Assembly (NCBI GenBank): GCA_021555105.2
Contig: CP134604.1
Location: forward strand, 62,001 to 126,000
Length of the DNA stretch: 64,000 nt
Source of the DNA: Thalassospiraceae bacterium LMO-JJ14
Lineage (GTDB): Bacteria > Pseudomonadota > Alphaproteobacteria > Rhodospirillales > Casp-alpha2
Direction of reading: 5' to 3'
Shown here: piece by piece, positions 26,533 through 34,990 of the stretch
How the letters are laid out: every line of letters begins with the position of its first letter
Position numbering within the stretch: position 1 is the stretch's first letter
The notes under the pieces: model-generated
What the model saw: only the letters and a program-made list of their open reading frames with translations
Told to the model about the DNA's origin: nothing
Database searches by the model: none
Translations under genes and position numbers: made by a program

Positions 26533-26778
26533 GTTCACTTCGTGGCACACGACACAGCCTTAGCTGAGGAATAATTCACAGCCCCGATGGCTATCAATCG
26601 GCGGAATCACAAGGCAGATCTCTTCCATTTCGTGCATCAATCGCCCTATCTCCTCGGGCGACATTTTCTCCATCACCTCGAAGTCGTGGCTGTGGCCCTT
26701 GTGCGGTTCGATCATTTGCTCGACACGGCATCCTTCTTTCTCGTCATCATACCCATGCCCGGTATCGGCACGTGCCAC
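26525..26778 (-). pseudogene. Cytochrome c remnant, disrupted by a stop before the heme motif
   Basis: On the minus strand a frame opening with GTG reads through MEKMSPEEIGRLMHEMEE and PPIDSHRGCELFLS, meets TAA, and continues in frame as GCVVCHEVNGVGG. The whole resembles small cytochromes of the type PPxDxxRGxxLFxxKGCVVCHxVNGVGG, with the stop replacing the Lys. The CVVCH heme site therefore lies behind a stop. Similarity ends at GVGG, exactly where the glutathione S-transferase remnant on the other strand begins, so the two remnants abut tail to tail. The N-terminal part is His/Asp-rich and may also be altered. Confidence 0.6.
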
Positions 26779-26932
26779 CCCGGATGCAATCCGCGATGCT
26801 CATAATCCCGCCGACAAGCAAGCCAAACACGAAACTGTGCTTTTGAGCGTGTGTGCGTACGGCGATAGTCCGAACATCCCGCAGTCCGTAACCGGCGTGT
26901 TCAAGGCCGGTATATTCCTTAATTCGCAACAT
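26747..26932 (-). CDS. Possible small protein, unknown
   Basis: A 61-residue frame starting MLRIKEYTGLEHAGYGLRDV with an excellent ribosome site (GGAGGGATCCC-ATG). A short hydrophobic stretch SFVFGLLVGGIM follows, so a membrane peptide is possible. It overlaps the cytochrome remnant by 32 bp in another frame, and its C-terminus (DCIRGGTCRYRAWV) may be accidental extension after a junction. I do not recognise a family. Confidence 0.35.
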   Translation of the reverse strand: MLRIKEYTGLEHAGYGLRDVRTIAVRTHAQKHSFVFGLLVGGIMSIADCIRGGTCRYRAWV

Positions 26933-27097
26933 GGGATCCCTCCTGTTCGTCGATTGGCGTCCGACCGAAAGCCCACTTCGGGCGCGTGGCATCGCACCTT
27001 CTTCGAGAATTGAGGATCGGCAAACCTTACACGGCGTCGCTCGAATTGCATTGATCCACGTCAACGAACCTCCGGTTTCAGCAACGGGAGGCTGAGC

Positions 27098-28408
27098 CTA
27101 CCGCCTGCGTTTCAAGAACAATCTCTCGCCGAAAAAGACGACCACGATTCCAGCGGTCGCCACATAGACGAGCGTCATGTCACTTCCCGCTTTGATCATC
27201 AACAGCGCCGCCAGCACGGCAACATCGAGAACGATGGCCGTCACCAGCACCCAGGCAGATGCGCCGATCTCAATCCGCAGGTGACGCAGGATGCCCCAGT
27301 GCACCGCGATATCCATGATTATGTAGAAGATCGCACCGAGCGCGGCGATACGGCCCAGATCAAAGAACACCGTCAGGACCATGGCGATGACGATGGTGTA
27401 GACAAGCGTGTGCTTCTGAATGTCGCCCGGCATGCCGAAGTGGCTGTGTGGTACCAGTTTCATTTCCGTCAACATGGCCAGCATGCGTGAGACTGCGAAC
27501 ACGCTGGCGATTACGCCGGACACTGTGGCAACGATGGCGAACGCCACAGTGAACCAAAGACCCAGATCGCCGAACGCGGGTTCCGCCGCCTCCGCCAGCG
27601 CGTAATCTCGCGCAGAAACGATTTCGGCGAGTGACAAGTTGGCGCCGACCGCCAGCGATACCAGGACGTAGATCACGACGCAGATGGCGATGGCAATGAT
27701 AATGGCACGACCGACGCTGCGGTGCGGATCGATGATCTCGCCGCCGCTGTTAGTGATGGTCGTGAAGCCTTTGTAAGCGAGAATGCCGAGAGCGACGGCC
27801 CCCAGAAACCCGCCAACGGTAGTATCCGCCGGATCGACAGAAACACTCTCGAAGGTCATGCCTGACGCTGCCAGTCCGGCAATGGCGAACACAGCGATCC
27901 CGCCGATTTTCAGGAACGCCATGATGAACGACAACGTCTGTATCATCTTGTTGCCGAGGATATTGACGAAGAAGGCAAACAGCAGTAGCCCGACGCCGAG
28001 CGTCGGCACCGCCCAGGACGGCGGCGTGCCGTCGTATAGCCTCATGACGTATGTACCGAAGGTGCGTGCGACGAGGCTTTCGTTGATAACCATCGACAGA
28101 TACATAAGCAGCGCACAGGCTGCCGTCATGGTGCCGGGGCCGTAGGCCTTTTCCAGAAACATCGCGATCCCGCCTGCAGACGGAAAGGCATTGGACAGCT
28201 TAACGTAGGAATACGCGCTGAAGGCAACGACAACGGCGGCAGCGATAAACGCCAAGGGAAACCATTCGCCTGCCATCTGTGCTACCTGCCCGGTCAGTGC
28301 AAAAATTCCGGCGCCAATCATTACGCCGGTACCAAGCGCTACGGCACCGGTCATCGTCAGGCTGTTCTTCGCATAACGCGCGGATCGGTCCACGTGGTTG
28401 TGTGCCAT
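27098..28408 (-). CDS. APC-superfamily amino acid/polyamine permease
   Basis: A 436-residue protein with about twelve membrane helices. The first helix carries GAVALGTGVMIGAGIFALTGQVA, the glycine-rich signature of APC transporters, and the sixth region ILAYKGFTTITNSGGEIIDPHRSVGRAI matches the family's helix 6 and following loop. It probably moves an amino acid or polyamine by proton symport. The start ATG has AAGAGGT seven bases upstream, preferable to an upstream in-frame codon. It follows the ion-channel gene on the same strand by 51 bp. The substrate and any link to copper are not evident. Confidence 0.85.
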   Translation of the reverse strand: MAHNHVDRSARYAKNSLTMTGAVALGTGVMIGAGIFALTGQVAQMAGEWFPLAFIAAAVVVAFSAYSYVKLSNAFPSAGGIAMFLEKAYGPGTMTAACALLMYLSMVINESLVARTFGTYVMRLYDGTPPSWAVPTLGVGLLLFAFFVNILGNKMIQTLSFIMAFLKIGGIAVFAIAGLAASGMTFESVSVDPADTTVGGFLGAVALGILAYKGFTTITNSGGEIIDPHRSVGRAIIIAIAICVVIYVLVSLAVGANLSLAEIVSARDYALAEAAEPAFGDLGLWFTVAFAIVATVSGVIASVFAVSRMLAMLTEMKLVPHSHFGMPGDIQKHTLVYTIVIAMVLTVFFDLGRIAALGAIFYIIMDIAVHWGILRHLRIEIGASAWVLVTAIVLDVAVLAALLMIKAGSDMTLVYVATAGIVVVFFGERLFLKRRR

Positions 28409-28459
28409 ATCATTACCTCTTATCAATCTGGCTTGCCGTATCGCACCCCGAAACGAGCA

Positions 28460-28900
28460 TCACACGCCTCCCCGATGACCTTGCCGGCAACCTCGCCGGA
28501 CGATCGGATAACTGAACCAAACGGTCCAGCCGATCAGGATCAACCCGGTCAGAGCTTCGATAGACGTGACCAAGCGAAGCGGGCCGTGCGGCCAGACATC
28601 GCCAAGCCCTAAAGACGTATAGGTGACAGCCGAAAAGTAGACGTAATCGAAGAATATCCCCGTGAACTCACCATCAATGTGTCCGATATCCCAAGTCTCT
28701 TGCAAAAGGTAAAAGGTCATAGCGAACAACACTATCTCAGCAAAATGCGCTACAACGACGATAGCCATGATAAGAAGGAAGATAGGCCGCACTACGCGTC
28801 CCTCACCGGGGATAAAACGGCTCATGCCCGTGAGCACCTCGTAATGAAAAAAAGCGCACAGCAAGAACGTTGTCAGCATAGATACAAATGCGACAATCAT
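28460..28900 (-). CDS. Two-TM potassium-channel-like protein
   Basis: A 146-residue membrane protein with three to four hydrophobic stretches. The last two flank a pore loop: FDYVYFSAVTYTSLGLGDV, then LRLVTSIEALTGLILIGWTVWF. This fits the Ion_trans_2 layout, with TSLGLGD replacing the canonical TVGYGD selectivity filter; such variants are frequent in short bacterial homologues. No cytoplasmic RCK or cyclic-nucleotide domain is attached. Ion selectivity is inferred only. Confidence 0.8.
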   Translation of the reverse strand: MIVAFVSMLTTFLLCAFFHYEVLTGMSRFIPGEGRVVRPIFLLIMAIVVVAHFAEIVLFAMTFYLLQETWDIGHIDGEFTGIFFDYVYFSAVTYTSLGLGDVWPHGPLRLVTSIEALTGLILIGWTVWFSYPIVRRGCRQGHRGGV

Positions 28901-29055
28901 GTGTCATCTCTCGCCGGAGCACGCCCAGCTGCAGTGCAAATCAATTCCATCTTACGCCGCCAGAACTATGTTTCTCTTAGGTGCCGTGAGATCGATCGCC
29001 CTGTATAGCACCTGGCTGTCGTCTCAGCGGCGGCCAAACGTCCTTCGGGCCTGAT

Positions 29056-29172
29056 CTATTCCCAACTGTTTAGGCGTTTGAAGTAGGCTTCGAAGTTTAT
29101 CTCGGCCTTCTCGAAGCAACGCCATCGTTTTGGTTCGTGCATCGCCGTCTTGTTATAGTGCGCCTCATTCAT
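29056..29172 (-). CDS. Possible 38-residue peptide
   Basis: The only coding-like frame in the 298-bp gap between the ion channel and the methyltransferase gene reads MNEAHYNKTAMHEPKRWRCF and then a charged aromatic-rich tail ending in SWE. No convincing ribosome site precedes the ATG and no family is recognised. It may be a chance frame or a fragment of a lost gene. The rest of the gap shows nothing I can name. Confidence 0.2.
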   Translation of the reverse strand: MNEAHYNKTAMHEPKRWRCFEKAEINFEAYFKRLNSWE

Positions 29173-29198
29173 CACGGCAGAAGCAAGTAAGCATCCAT

Positions 29199-29873
29199 TT
29201 ATCTCCCGGAAGTCGAGAGCGGATCCGGTTCATGTGTTGACGTCAATCGAGGAATGAATCTCGGCACCGATGCTGCGTACTCGTCCCACTCGTCCGGGAA
29301 ACGGCGCCGCGTCACTTCTTCCTCTCGAATTGCAAGGCGTGTGTACATAAAGACCAGAATCGGGAACATGATAACGGTCAGCAAGGTCGGCCACTGGAAG
29401 AGGAAGCCGACCATCACCAGCATAAATCCTGCATACTGAGGATGGCGAACCCGAGCGTAGAGGCCAGTTCGGGCCATTGTACCTTCCTGATGTGCCGCGT
29501 GCAGTACGCGCCAGCCCGCCGAAATAATGATAAAGCCGGCGAGGATCAGGATATTGCTGATGATGTGTAGAACATCGAAATGCGGATTGCCATCTATACC
29601 AAGCACCGTTGAAAGCAAATGCCCTGCATCGTGTGAAAAGATGTCGACCCCTGGTGCAACGTCTGAAAGCCAACCGGAAAACAGATAGATAGTCAGCGGG
29701 TAACCGTACATCTCAGTAAACAGGGCGATGATGAAGGCCGAAAAGGCGCCCAATGACCGCCAGTCTCGTTTGCTCTGCGGCTTGAAAAAGCTGAACGCGA
29801 ACAGAATGAAGATCGCCGAATTAATGACGACTAAAGACCAGAGTCCGTAAGCAGAATGTTCTTCCCCAGTCAT
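29199..29873 (-). CDS. Isoprenylcysteine carboxyl-methyltransferase-family membrane protein
   Basis: A 224-residue protein with about five membrane helices and the ICMT/PEMT-type C-terminal motif: GLYARVRHPQYAGFMLVMVGFLFQWPTLLT, then RLAIREEEVTRRRFPDEWDEYAASVPRF. In this family these residues form the S-adenosylmethionine site near the membrane surface. Bacterial members are common in metal-resistance and lipid loci, but their substrate is usually unknown. The gene overlaps the DUF2933-like gene by 4 bp and is the last member of a tight four-gene string behind the copper ATPase. Confidence 0.82.
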   Translation of the reverse strand: MTGEEHSAYGLWSLVVINSAIFILFAFSFFKPQSKRDWRSLGAFSAFIIALFTEMYGYPLTIYLFSGWLSDVAPGVDIFSHDAGHLLSTVLGIDGNPHFDVLHIISNILILAGFIIISAGWRVLHAAHQEGTMARTGLYARVRHPQYAGFMLVMVGFLFQWPTLLTVIMFPILVFMYTRLAIREEEVTRRRFPDEWDEYAASVPRFIPRLTSTHEPDPLSTSGR

Positions 29874-30139
29874 TTCTCGTCTCCCCGCTCGTCTTCGTGG
29901 CTACTTCCATGGCTACCATGTCCATGATGCATAAAGAGATGCATTAGCGGACACAACAGAAGCAACAACCACGGCAACCACGCGGAAAATGCCAAAATGT
30001 GCGCTTTGTGCTCGGCCCACAGAAAGTATCCCGCGATCAAAACAAATCCAGCGAGGACGAGTCCGTGTCTGGACAGCCAGGCTCGAAGGCCGGCGGGCGC
30101 CGCTCGGTCGCCATTTCCATGGTTGTGATTCATCGTCAT
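29870..30139 (-). CDS. DUF2933-like small membrane protein
   Basis: An 89-residue protein with a His-rich N-terminus (MTMNHNHGNGDRA), two hydrophobic segments (LVLAGFVLIAGYFLW and WLPWLLLLLCPLMHLFMHHGHG) and a His/Asp/Glu-rich tail. The CPLMHLFMHHGHG motif is characteristic of DUF2933, a family of short proteins common in copper and other metal-resistance operons. Cys, Met and His residues beside the membrane suggest metal binding. It overlaps its neighbours by 4 bp on both sides, so the three are co-translated. Confidence 0.8.
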   Translation of the reverse strand: MTMNHNHGNGDRAAPAGLRAWLSRHGLVLAGFVLIAGYFLWAEHKAHILAFSAWLPWLLLLLCPLMHLFMHHGHGSHGSSHEDERGDEK

Positions 30140-30813
30140 TGTGTTCCTCCTTTGGGAACGGCTCTATGCTTGCGGTAGACGTAAACGACCGCCGGCGACA
30201 CGAGCATGACCGCCGCAAAAATAGAGAACCCGATCATCAGCGCCGCCCAGTCATCGGCACGCATCTCGGCGCCGAAATGGGCAAGCAGAAACGTGGCCGG
30301 GATCATGCCTGCCAATGTTGCAGCGGCAAACCGTGCCGCCGTCAGCCGCGTCAGCCCGGCGGCATAACTCACAGCGTCGAACGACAGAAACGGTAAGAGA
30401 CGGGTGACGAAAACGACCACCGTCAATCCGTTCTGGGTGTTGACCTTAGTTTGTGGCACTTTGTCACCGACAAGCCGGCGGACAAATTCCCGACCGCACA
30501 CCCGCGCGATAACGAAGGCGGCAACTGCGCCAATCTCCGCACCGATCAGAACGTAGACCGTGCCCCAGGTGTGTCCATACGCCGCGCCAGCAGCGAGCGC
30601 TATCGGCGCACTCGGCAACGGACTGAACACGATAGCCGCCGCCATGATCCCCATGACGAACAGCGGGCCATAAAAGCCGGCGTCGTCGATGAAAATCCTA
30701 ATGCGTTGCGGTTGGTACAAATCCGCCACGGCACCGCTCGATGAGGCGATCCACCAGCCGGCGCCGAGCAGACCGACAAACGACCCTACAAACAGGATGC
30801 GACGTGACGCCAT
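30136..30813 (-). CDS. TVP38/TMEM64-family (DedA-like) membrane protein
   Basis: A 225-residue polytopic protein. The central motif FSPLPSAPIALAAGAAYGHTWGTVYVLIGAEIGAVAAFVIAR is the SNARE-associated/VTT domain signature, followed by VVFVTRLLPFLSFDAVSYAAGLTRL. Family members are thought to act as lipid scramblases or transporters; in metal operons (for example next to mercuric reductases and P-type ATPases) their role is unclear. It lies 18 bp behind the Met-rich protein gene and overlaps the next gene by 4 bp. Confidence 0.85.
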   Translation of the reverse strand: MASRRILFVGSFVGLLGAGWWIASSSGAVADLYQPQRIRIFIDDAGFYGPLFVMGIMAAAIVFSPLPSAPIALAAGAAYGHTWGTVYVLIGAEIGAVAAFVIARVCGREFVRRLVGDKVPQTKVNTQNGLTVVVFVTRLLPFLSFDAVSYAAGLTRLTAARFAAATLAGMIPATFLLAHFGAEMRADDWAALMIGFSIFAAVMLVSPAVVYVYRKHRAVPKGGTQ

Positions 30814-30831
30814 CGTGCCTCACAAACATAC

Positions 30832-31458
30832 TTACTCGAAAGCCACCGGGAATCCGGAACGGCGATCGACAACAACGCGCATCACGAGCGAGTCTTCCTT
30901 GGTAACGATGTCCGCCTTGAAGACCTTGTCATCCGACGTATCTATGCTGCCGACTTTCAGGCGCGTAAGACCGTGCATTTCCAACTGACGGCCAAGGAAC
31001 CCGCGCACGTCGTCTTCCGTCACTTCTCGGTTTCCGGCCGCGCCCATCATGCCTGGGCCCATACCGTAGCCCTGGCCCATCATCCCGGGGCCTATGCCGT
31101 AGCCCCAACCCGTCATACCCCGGCCCATCATCATGCCGTGCATCATATTCATCATTCCGGGGCCCATCATACCGGGCCCCATCATACCGGGCCCCATGCC
31201 GTAGCCTTGCTGCCCCATCATGCCGGGCCCCATGCCGTAGCCTTGCTGCCCCATCATGCCGGGCCCCATGCCGTAGCCTTGCTGCCCCATCATGCCGGGT
31301 CCCATGCCGTAGCCTTGCTGCCCCATCATGCCGGGTCCCATGCCGTAGCCTTGCCCCTGCATCATACCCGAGCCCGATCCGTGCGCGTATGCCGCGACGG
31401 GAACCGCGGAAACGACAGCGACAAGCATGGCTATTTTAATAATCTTTGGCATTCGCAT
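30832..31458 (-). CDS. Secreted Met/Gly-rich repeat protein of the copper operon
   Basis: A 208-residue protein with a signal peptide (IIKIAMLVAVVSAVPVAAYA|HG). Residues of about 30-135 are built of GYGMGPGMMGQQ repeats and shorter GPGMM units; Met pairs and triplets of this kind bind Cu(I) in periplasmic copper proteins. The C-terminal 70 residues form an ordinary-looking domain (REVTEDDVRGFLGRQLEMHG, then KVGSIDTSDDKVFKADIVTK and a final hydrophobic strand), reminiscent of domains found C-terminal to such Met-rich regions. It follows the copper ATPase gene by 29 bp. I infer a periplasmic copper sponge or chaperone. Confidence 0.75.
   Translation of the reverse strand: MRMPKIIKIAMLVAVVSAVPVAAYAHGSGSGMMQGQGYGMGPGMMGQQGYGMGPGMMGQQGYGMGPGMMGQQGYGMGPGMMGQQGYGMGPGMMGPGMMGPGMMNMMHGMMMGRGMTGWGYGIGPGMMGQGYGMGPGMMGAAGNREVTEDDVRGFLGRQLEMHGLTRLKVGSIDTSDDKVFKADIVTKEDSLVMRVVVDRRSGFPVAFE
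31199..31342. repeat. Four tandem 36-bp units inside the Met-rich gene
   Basis: Four consecutive 36-bp units, each encoding one 12-residue GYGMGPGMMGQQ-type step, run head to tail. Units differ almost only at one position (GGGCCCC in the first two, GGGTCCC in the last two, plus-strand reading). A partial fifth unit follows. The near-identity points to recent slippage or unequal exchange and predicts length variation between strains. Confidence 0.9.
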
Positions 31459-31487
31459 TTGTATATCTCCTGGTTAGTAGGTTGGCG

Positions 31488-33947
31488 TTAGATACGCACC
31501 GTCCTGAGACGCAGCGCGTTGGTGATGACCGACACCGACGACAGGCTCATGGCTGCCGCTGCGAACATCGGCGAAATAAGCAGTCCAAGGAACGGATAAA
31601 GCACGCCCGCCGCCACCGGCACGCCCGCCGCGTTGTAAACGAGCGCGAAGAACAGATTCTGCTTGATGTTGCGCATGGTCGCCGTGGCCAACCTGCGCGC
31701 CCGGACGATCCCGTTCAAATCTCCCTTCACCAGCGTGAAGCCGGCGCTTTCGATCGCTACATCGGCGCCAGTGCCCATGGCGATGCCGACGTCGGCCTGG
31801 GCCAGTGCCGGGGCGTCGTTGACGCCGTCACCGGCCATCGCCACTTTGCGGCCCTCGTCCTGCAGCTCCTTGATGATCCGCGCCTTGTCGGCAGGCAGTA
31901 CGTCGGCCCGGATATCGTCGATCCCAAGCCGCGACGCGACGGCCTTGGCCGTGCGCTCGTTGTCGCCGGTCGCCATAACAATCCTGAACCCGAGGTCGTG
32001 CAGTTTCCTGAGTGCATCCGGCGTCGTTTCCTTCACCGGATCGGCGACGGCGACCAAGCCCGCAATTTTGTCCTCGACGACGATGAACATCACCGTCTCA
32101 CCCTGGTCGCGCCGGTCGTTCGCGGTGTCAGTCAGGGCGCCCGCGTCCAGTCCCAGGTCGTCGATCAGTTTGGCATTGCCCAGCGCGACGCGCTTGCCGT
32201 CGACCGTGCCCATGACGCCCTTGCCGGTGACCGCGTCGAAATCGGACGCACCGGAAAGTTCGACACCGCGCTCACGTGCGCCGGAGACGATCGCCTCGGC
32301 CAGAGGGTGCTCCGAACCGCGTTCGAGGCTCGCCGCCAGACGAAGCACCTCGTTTTCGTCGTGGTCACCTTCGGCCTCTACCGCGACCAGCTTCGGTTTG
32401 CCTTCGGTCAGGGTGCCGGTCTTGTCGACGATCAGTGTGTCGACCTTGGCGAACCGTTCCAGCGCTTCGGCGTTCTTGATCAGCACGCCCGCCTGTGCCC
32501 CGCGCCCGGTCGCGGTCATGATCGAGACCGGCGTCGCCAGACCGAGTGCGCACGGACACGCGATAATCAGCACCGCGATCGCCGCAACCAGCGCGTACGA
32601 GAATGCCGGAGACGGCCCCCATATCGACCATCCGGCAAAGGCCAGCAGAGCAACGGCGATCACCGCCGGCACGAACATGCCCGCGACACTGTCGGCCAGT
32701 TTCTGGATCGGCGCACGCGAGCGTTGCGCATTCGCGACCATCTCGACGATCTGCGAGAGCATCGTGTCCTTGCCGACCCGTGTGGCTTCAATAACAAGAC
32801 TGCCTGTGCCGTTGATGGTAGCTCCCGTGACCGTATCTCCGACAATTTTCTCGATAGGAACCGGCTCGCCGGAAATCATCGACTCGTCGACCGACGAGCG
32901 GCCCTCGAGAACCTCGCCATCGACAGCGATCTTCTCGCCAGGACGGACGCGAAGTCTGTCGCCCACCTGAACATCGTCGATTTCCACCTCTTCTTCCGTA
33001 CCGTCGGGACGAATAACGCGGGCCGTCTTTGCCGCCATGTCCATCAACGCACGGATAGCGGCGCCGGTGCGTTCACGTGCACCGAGTTCCAGGATCTGCC
33101 CTAAAAGCACCAGCACCACGATCACGGCGCCAGCCTCAAAATAGACGCCTACGTGACCGTCAGCATCGCGGAATCCGTCCGGGAAGATGTCAGGCACGAG
33201 GACAGCGGCGACGCTGAACAGGAACGCCGCCGCAACTCCCATGCCGATCAGCGAAAACATGTTGAGGTTCATGGTACGGAACGACTGGAAACCACGCACC
33301 ATGAACGGCCAGCCGGACCAGAGGATAACCGGCGTGCCGAGGACAAGCTCCGTCCAGAGCGCGGTGCTCTCACCGATCCACTCCCTAGCGGGCAAGCCGA
33401 CGTACGGCCCCATTGTCAACACCAACAATGGCAGGGTAAGGACCGCACCGACCACAAAGCGCCGCTTGAAGTCAACGAGTTCTGGGTTTGGGCCATCGTC
33501 CGAGGCTGGCACGCCCTTAGGCTCCAGCGCCATGCCGCATTTAGGGCAGGTGCCAGGTCCGACCTGCTCGATCTCCGGATGCATTGGGCAGGTGTAGATC
33601 GTGCCTTCGGGCATTAATGCCGGCTCGGGCCGGTCCCCGAGGTAGTCCGCGGGGGCGGCGACAAAGCTGTCCTTGCACCTAGCAGAACAAAAATAGTGCA
33701 GTTCGCCCTGATGGCGGTGCAAGTGCTTTGCTGACCCGCGATCGACGGACATACCGCAAACCGGATCTTCCGCACTTACATAATCTGTCGGCGCGGCGAG
33801 AAATTTATTCCAGCACCCTTCGGAACAAAAGTGGTAGTCGTGACCTTGGTATTCCGCAGATGGCTTATCGGCTGTCGCAGTGACTTCCATGCCGCAAACC
33901 GGATCACGCCAAGTATCTGTTCTCGCATGTCCGCTGCTTTTGTCCAT
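31488..33947 (-). CDS. Copper-exporting P1B-type ATPase with two YHS domains and a heavy-metal-binding domain
   Basis: An 819-residue ATPase. Instead of HMA domains it starts with two YHS-type metal sites ([10 protein letters not shown] with [11 protein letters not shown], and [10 protein letters not shown] with [11 protein letters not shown]) and a [20 protein letters not shown] domain. The core has eight membrane helices, the [10 protein letters not shown] transport motif, [10 protein letters not shown] with the phosphorylated Asp, and [14 protein letters not shown]. The start is the ATG with GGAGGGTTTC upstream; an ATG five codons earlier would place the ribosome site inside the gene. It detoxifies Cu(I) by export. 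A MerR-type promoter lies just upstream, and the Met-rich, TVP38, DUF2933 and methyltransferase genes follow in the same operon. Confidence 0.93.
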   Translation of the reverse strand: MDKSSGHARTDTWRDPVCGMEVTATADKPSAEYQGHDYHFCSEGCWNKFLAAPTDYVSAEDPVCGMSVDRGSAKHLHRHQGELHYFCSARCKDSFVAAPADYLGDRPEPALMPEGTIYTCPMHPEIEQVGPGTCPKCGMALEPKGVPASDDGPNPELVDFKRRFVVGAVLTLPLLVLTMGPYVGLPAREWIGESTALWTELVLGTPVILWSGWPFMVRGFQSFRTMNLNMFSLIGMGVAAAFLFSVAAVLVPDIFPDGFRDADGHVGVYFEAGAVIVVLVLLGQILELGARERTGAAIRALMDMAAKTARVIRPDGTEEEVEIDDVQVGDRLRVRPGEKIAVDGEVLEGRSSVDESMISGEPVPIEKIVGDTVTGATINGTGSLVIEATRVGKDTMLSQIVEMVANAQRSRAPIQKLADSVAGMFVPAVIAVALLAFAGWSIWGPSPAFSYALVAAIAVLIIACPCALGLATPVSIMTATGRGAQAGVLIKNAEALERFAKVDTLIVDKTGTLTEGKPKLVAVEAEGDHDENEVLRLAASLERGSEHPLAEAIVSGARERGVELSGASDFDAVTGKGVMGTVDGKRVALGNAKLIDDLGLDAGALTDTANDRRDQGETVMFIVVEDKIAGLVAVADPVKETTPDALRKLHDLGFRIVMATGDNERTAKAVASRLGIDDIRADVLPADKARIIKELQDEGRKVAMAGDGVNDAPALAQADVGIAMGTGADVAIESAGFTLVKGDLNGIVRARRLATATMRNIKQNLFFALVYNAAGVPVAAGVLYPFLGLLISPMFAAAAMSLSSVSVITNALRLRTVRI

Positions 33948-33977
33948 GAAACCCTCCGGCATTGAACAATTTCGACA

Positions 33978-34008
33978 AACCTAATCTTAGCAGTTACTGG
34001 AAGGTCAA
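33978..34008 (-). promoter_or_regulatory. MerR/CueR-type promoter of the copper ATPase operon
   Basis: On the minus strand TTGACC is followed by a 19-nt spacer beginning TTCCAGTAACTG and then TAGGTT. A long 19-nt spacer with TTGACCTTCC is the hallmark of CueR-regulated promoters, where the activator untwists the DNA. The ATG of the ATPase is 30 bp downstream of the -10. Confidence 0.65.
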
Positions 34009-34163
34009 TGGGCACTCTCATTAATTATTGTTCACAATTAGATGAAGCCAAGAAAATATGATCTGGATCAATGTATTTACTTTTACGCACCCCCATGTTG
34101 CGTTTCCCAGACAAGGCCGCACGAAAAAGGCCGTTGCCCAAACCAACCGAAGGAGCTGGAACA

Positions 34164-34493
34164 ATGAGAACATCTTTTTTGAGTGCATTAATGGCGGGTG
34201 GCACGACAATGGCCGCTTCCGGCCTAGCCCATGCGCAGGGTTACGGTTACGGATACAGCGACCACCCGATGATGTGGAACGGTATGTTGATGGGTCCGAT
34301 GATGATGATCCTGATGACCGTCGTCATCGCCGTAGCCATCGTTTTGGTTCTGAAATTCCTGGGCGTGGGCGGCGGTGGCAACCATGGCAAGGACGTGCGG
34401 GACAATTCGCTCGCCATCCTGAACGAACGCTTTGCCAAAGGTGAAATCGACAGCGCCGAATACGAGGAACGGAAGAAGACGCTCGGCGCGTAA
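34164..34493 (+). CDS. SHOCT-domain membrane protein
   Basis: A 109-residue protein with a signal-like N-terminus, a Tyr/Gly- and Met-rich stretch (GYGYGYSDHPMMWNGMLMGPMMMI), one strong membrane helix (LMTVVIAVAIVLVLKFLGVG) and a C-terminal SHOCT motif (NSLAILNERFAKGEIDSAEYEERKKTLG). SHOCT peptides are short C-terminal helices thought to mediate oligomerisation or recruitment. The start has AAGGAG eight bases upstream. It is the only rightward gene in the copper block and converges on the cytochrome c gene 4 bp away. Its Met content suggests copper exposure. Confidence 0.8.
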   Translation: MRTSFLSALMAGGTTMAASGLAHAQGYGYGYSDHPMMWNGMLMGPMMMILMTVVIAVAIVLVLKFLGVGGGGNHGKDVRDNSLAILNERFAKGEIDSAEYEERKKTLGA

Positions 34494-34497
34494 CGCC

Positions 34498-34902
34498 TCA
34501 GAACAGCCCGTTCGCCTTTTGCACAGCACGCACGTACTTGACGATATATTCGAGTTGCGAATCATTGACTTCAGGAACCGGTTTCATATCGCCAAATGTC
34601 CAGTGATGCGCGCGCGCGCCGTTCTTCGGTGCGAGGTAAAACGCGCCGTCGCTATGATGCCCCGGGTGGTAGATCCGACTGATGAATGTAGGCCCTTTGT
34701 CGGTGCCCCCGGCCGTCTTGCCGTGACACGACGCGCAATACGCGTCGTAGTTTAATTTGCCTAGATTTAGTTCAGGCGTCTTCTTCGGCTCGATCGGATT
34801 TTCGTAGATCGCCTTTTGCGCGGCCGGCACACCGTATGCAAACAATGGCACCAACAGCATAGCAATGGCGAGCACATAAAGTTGCGGGAGTATCTTTTTC
34901 AT
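34498..34902 (-). CDS. Small secreted monoheme cytochrome c
   Basis: A 134-residue cytochrome c with a signal/anchor (LPQLYVLAIAMLLVPLFAYG), heme site CASCHGKTAGGT at residues 56-60 (CxxCH) and a possible distal Met in FGDMKPVPE. The C-terminal helix SQLEYIVKYVRAVQKANGLF fits the last helix of class I cytochromes. I favour the ATG at 34902, which has GGAG eight bases upstream; another ATG two codons earlier is too close to it. In this setting it may accept electrons from periplasmic copper oxidation, but that is inference. Confidence 0.85.
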   Translation of the reverse strand: MKKILPQLYVLAIAMLLVPLFAYGVPAAQKAIYENPIEPKKTPELNLGKLNYDAYCASCHGKTAGGTDKGPTFISRIYHPGHHSDGAFYLAPKNGARAHHWTFGDMKPVPEVNDSQLEYIVKYVRAVQKANGLF

Positions 34903-34990
34903 TTCCATATCTCCAGTTCAACGTTTTCGGTGCGGTGCGCGATACCAATCCCGCAGAAACGGTTCATCTATCGGCGGACCGTCCTCCGCA

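Noticed and set aside
26525-26574. C-terminal part of the GST remnant frame (after RAAN)
   Set aside because: The residues to the TAA do not follow GST and are antisense to the CVVCH cytochrome segment, so they are taken as passage through the junction.
31199-31342. 36-bp repeats as a CRISPR array
   Set aside because: The units are directly adjacent with no spacers and encode an in-frame 12-residue Met-rich repeat.
31446-33104. 552-codon plus-strand frame
   Set aside because: Antisense to the copper ATPase gene; shadow composition.
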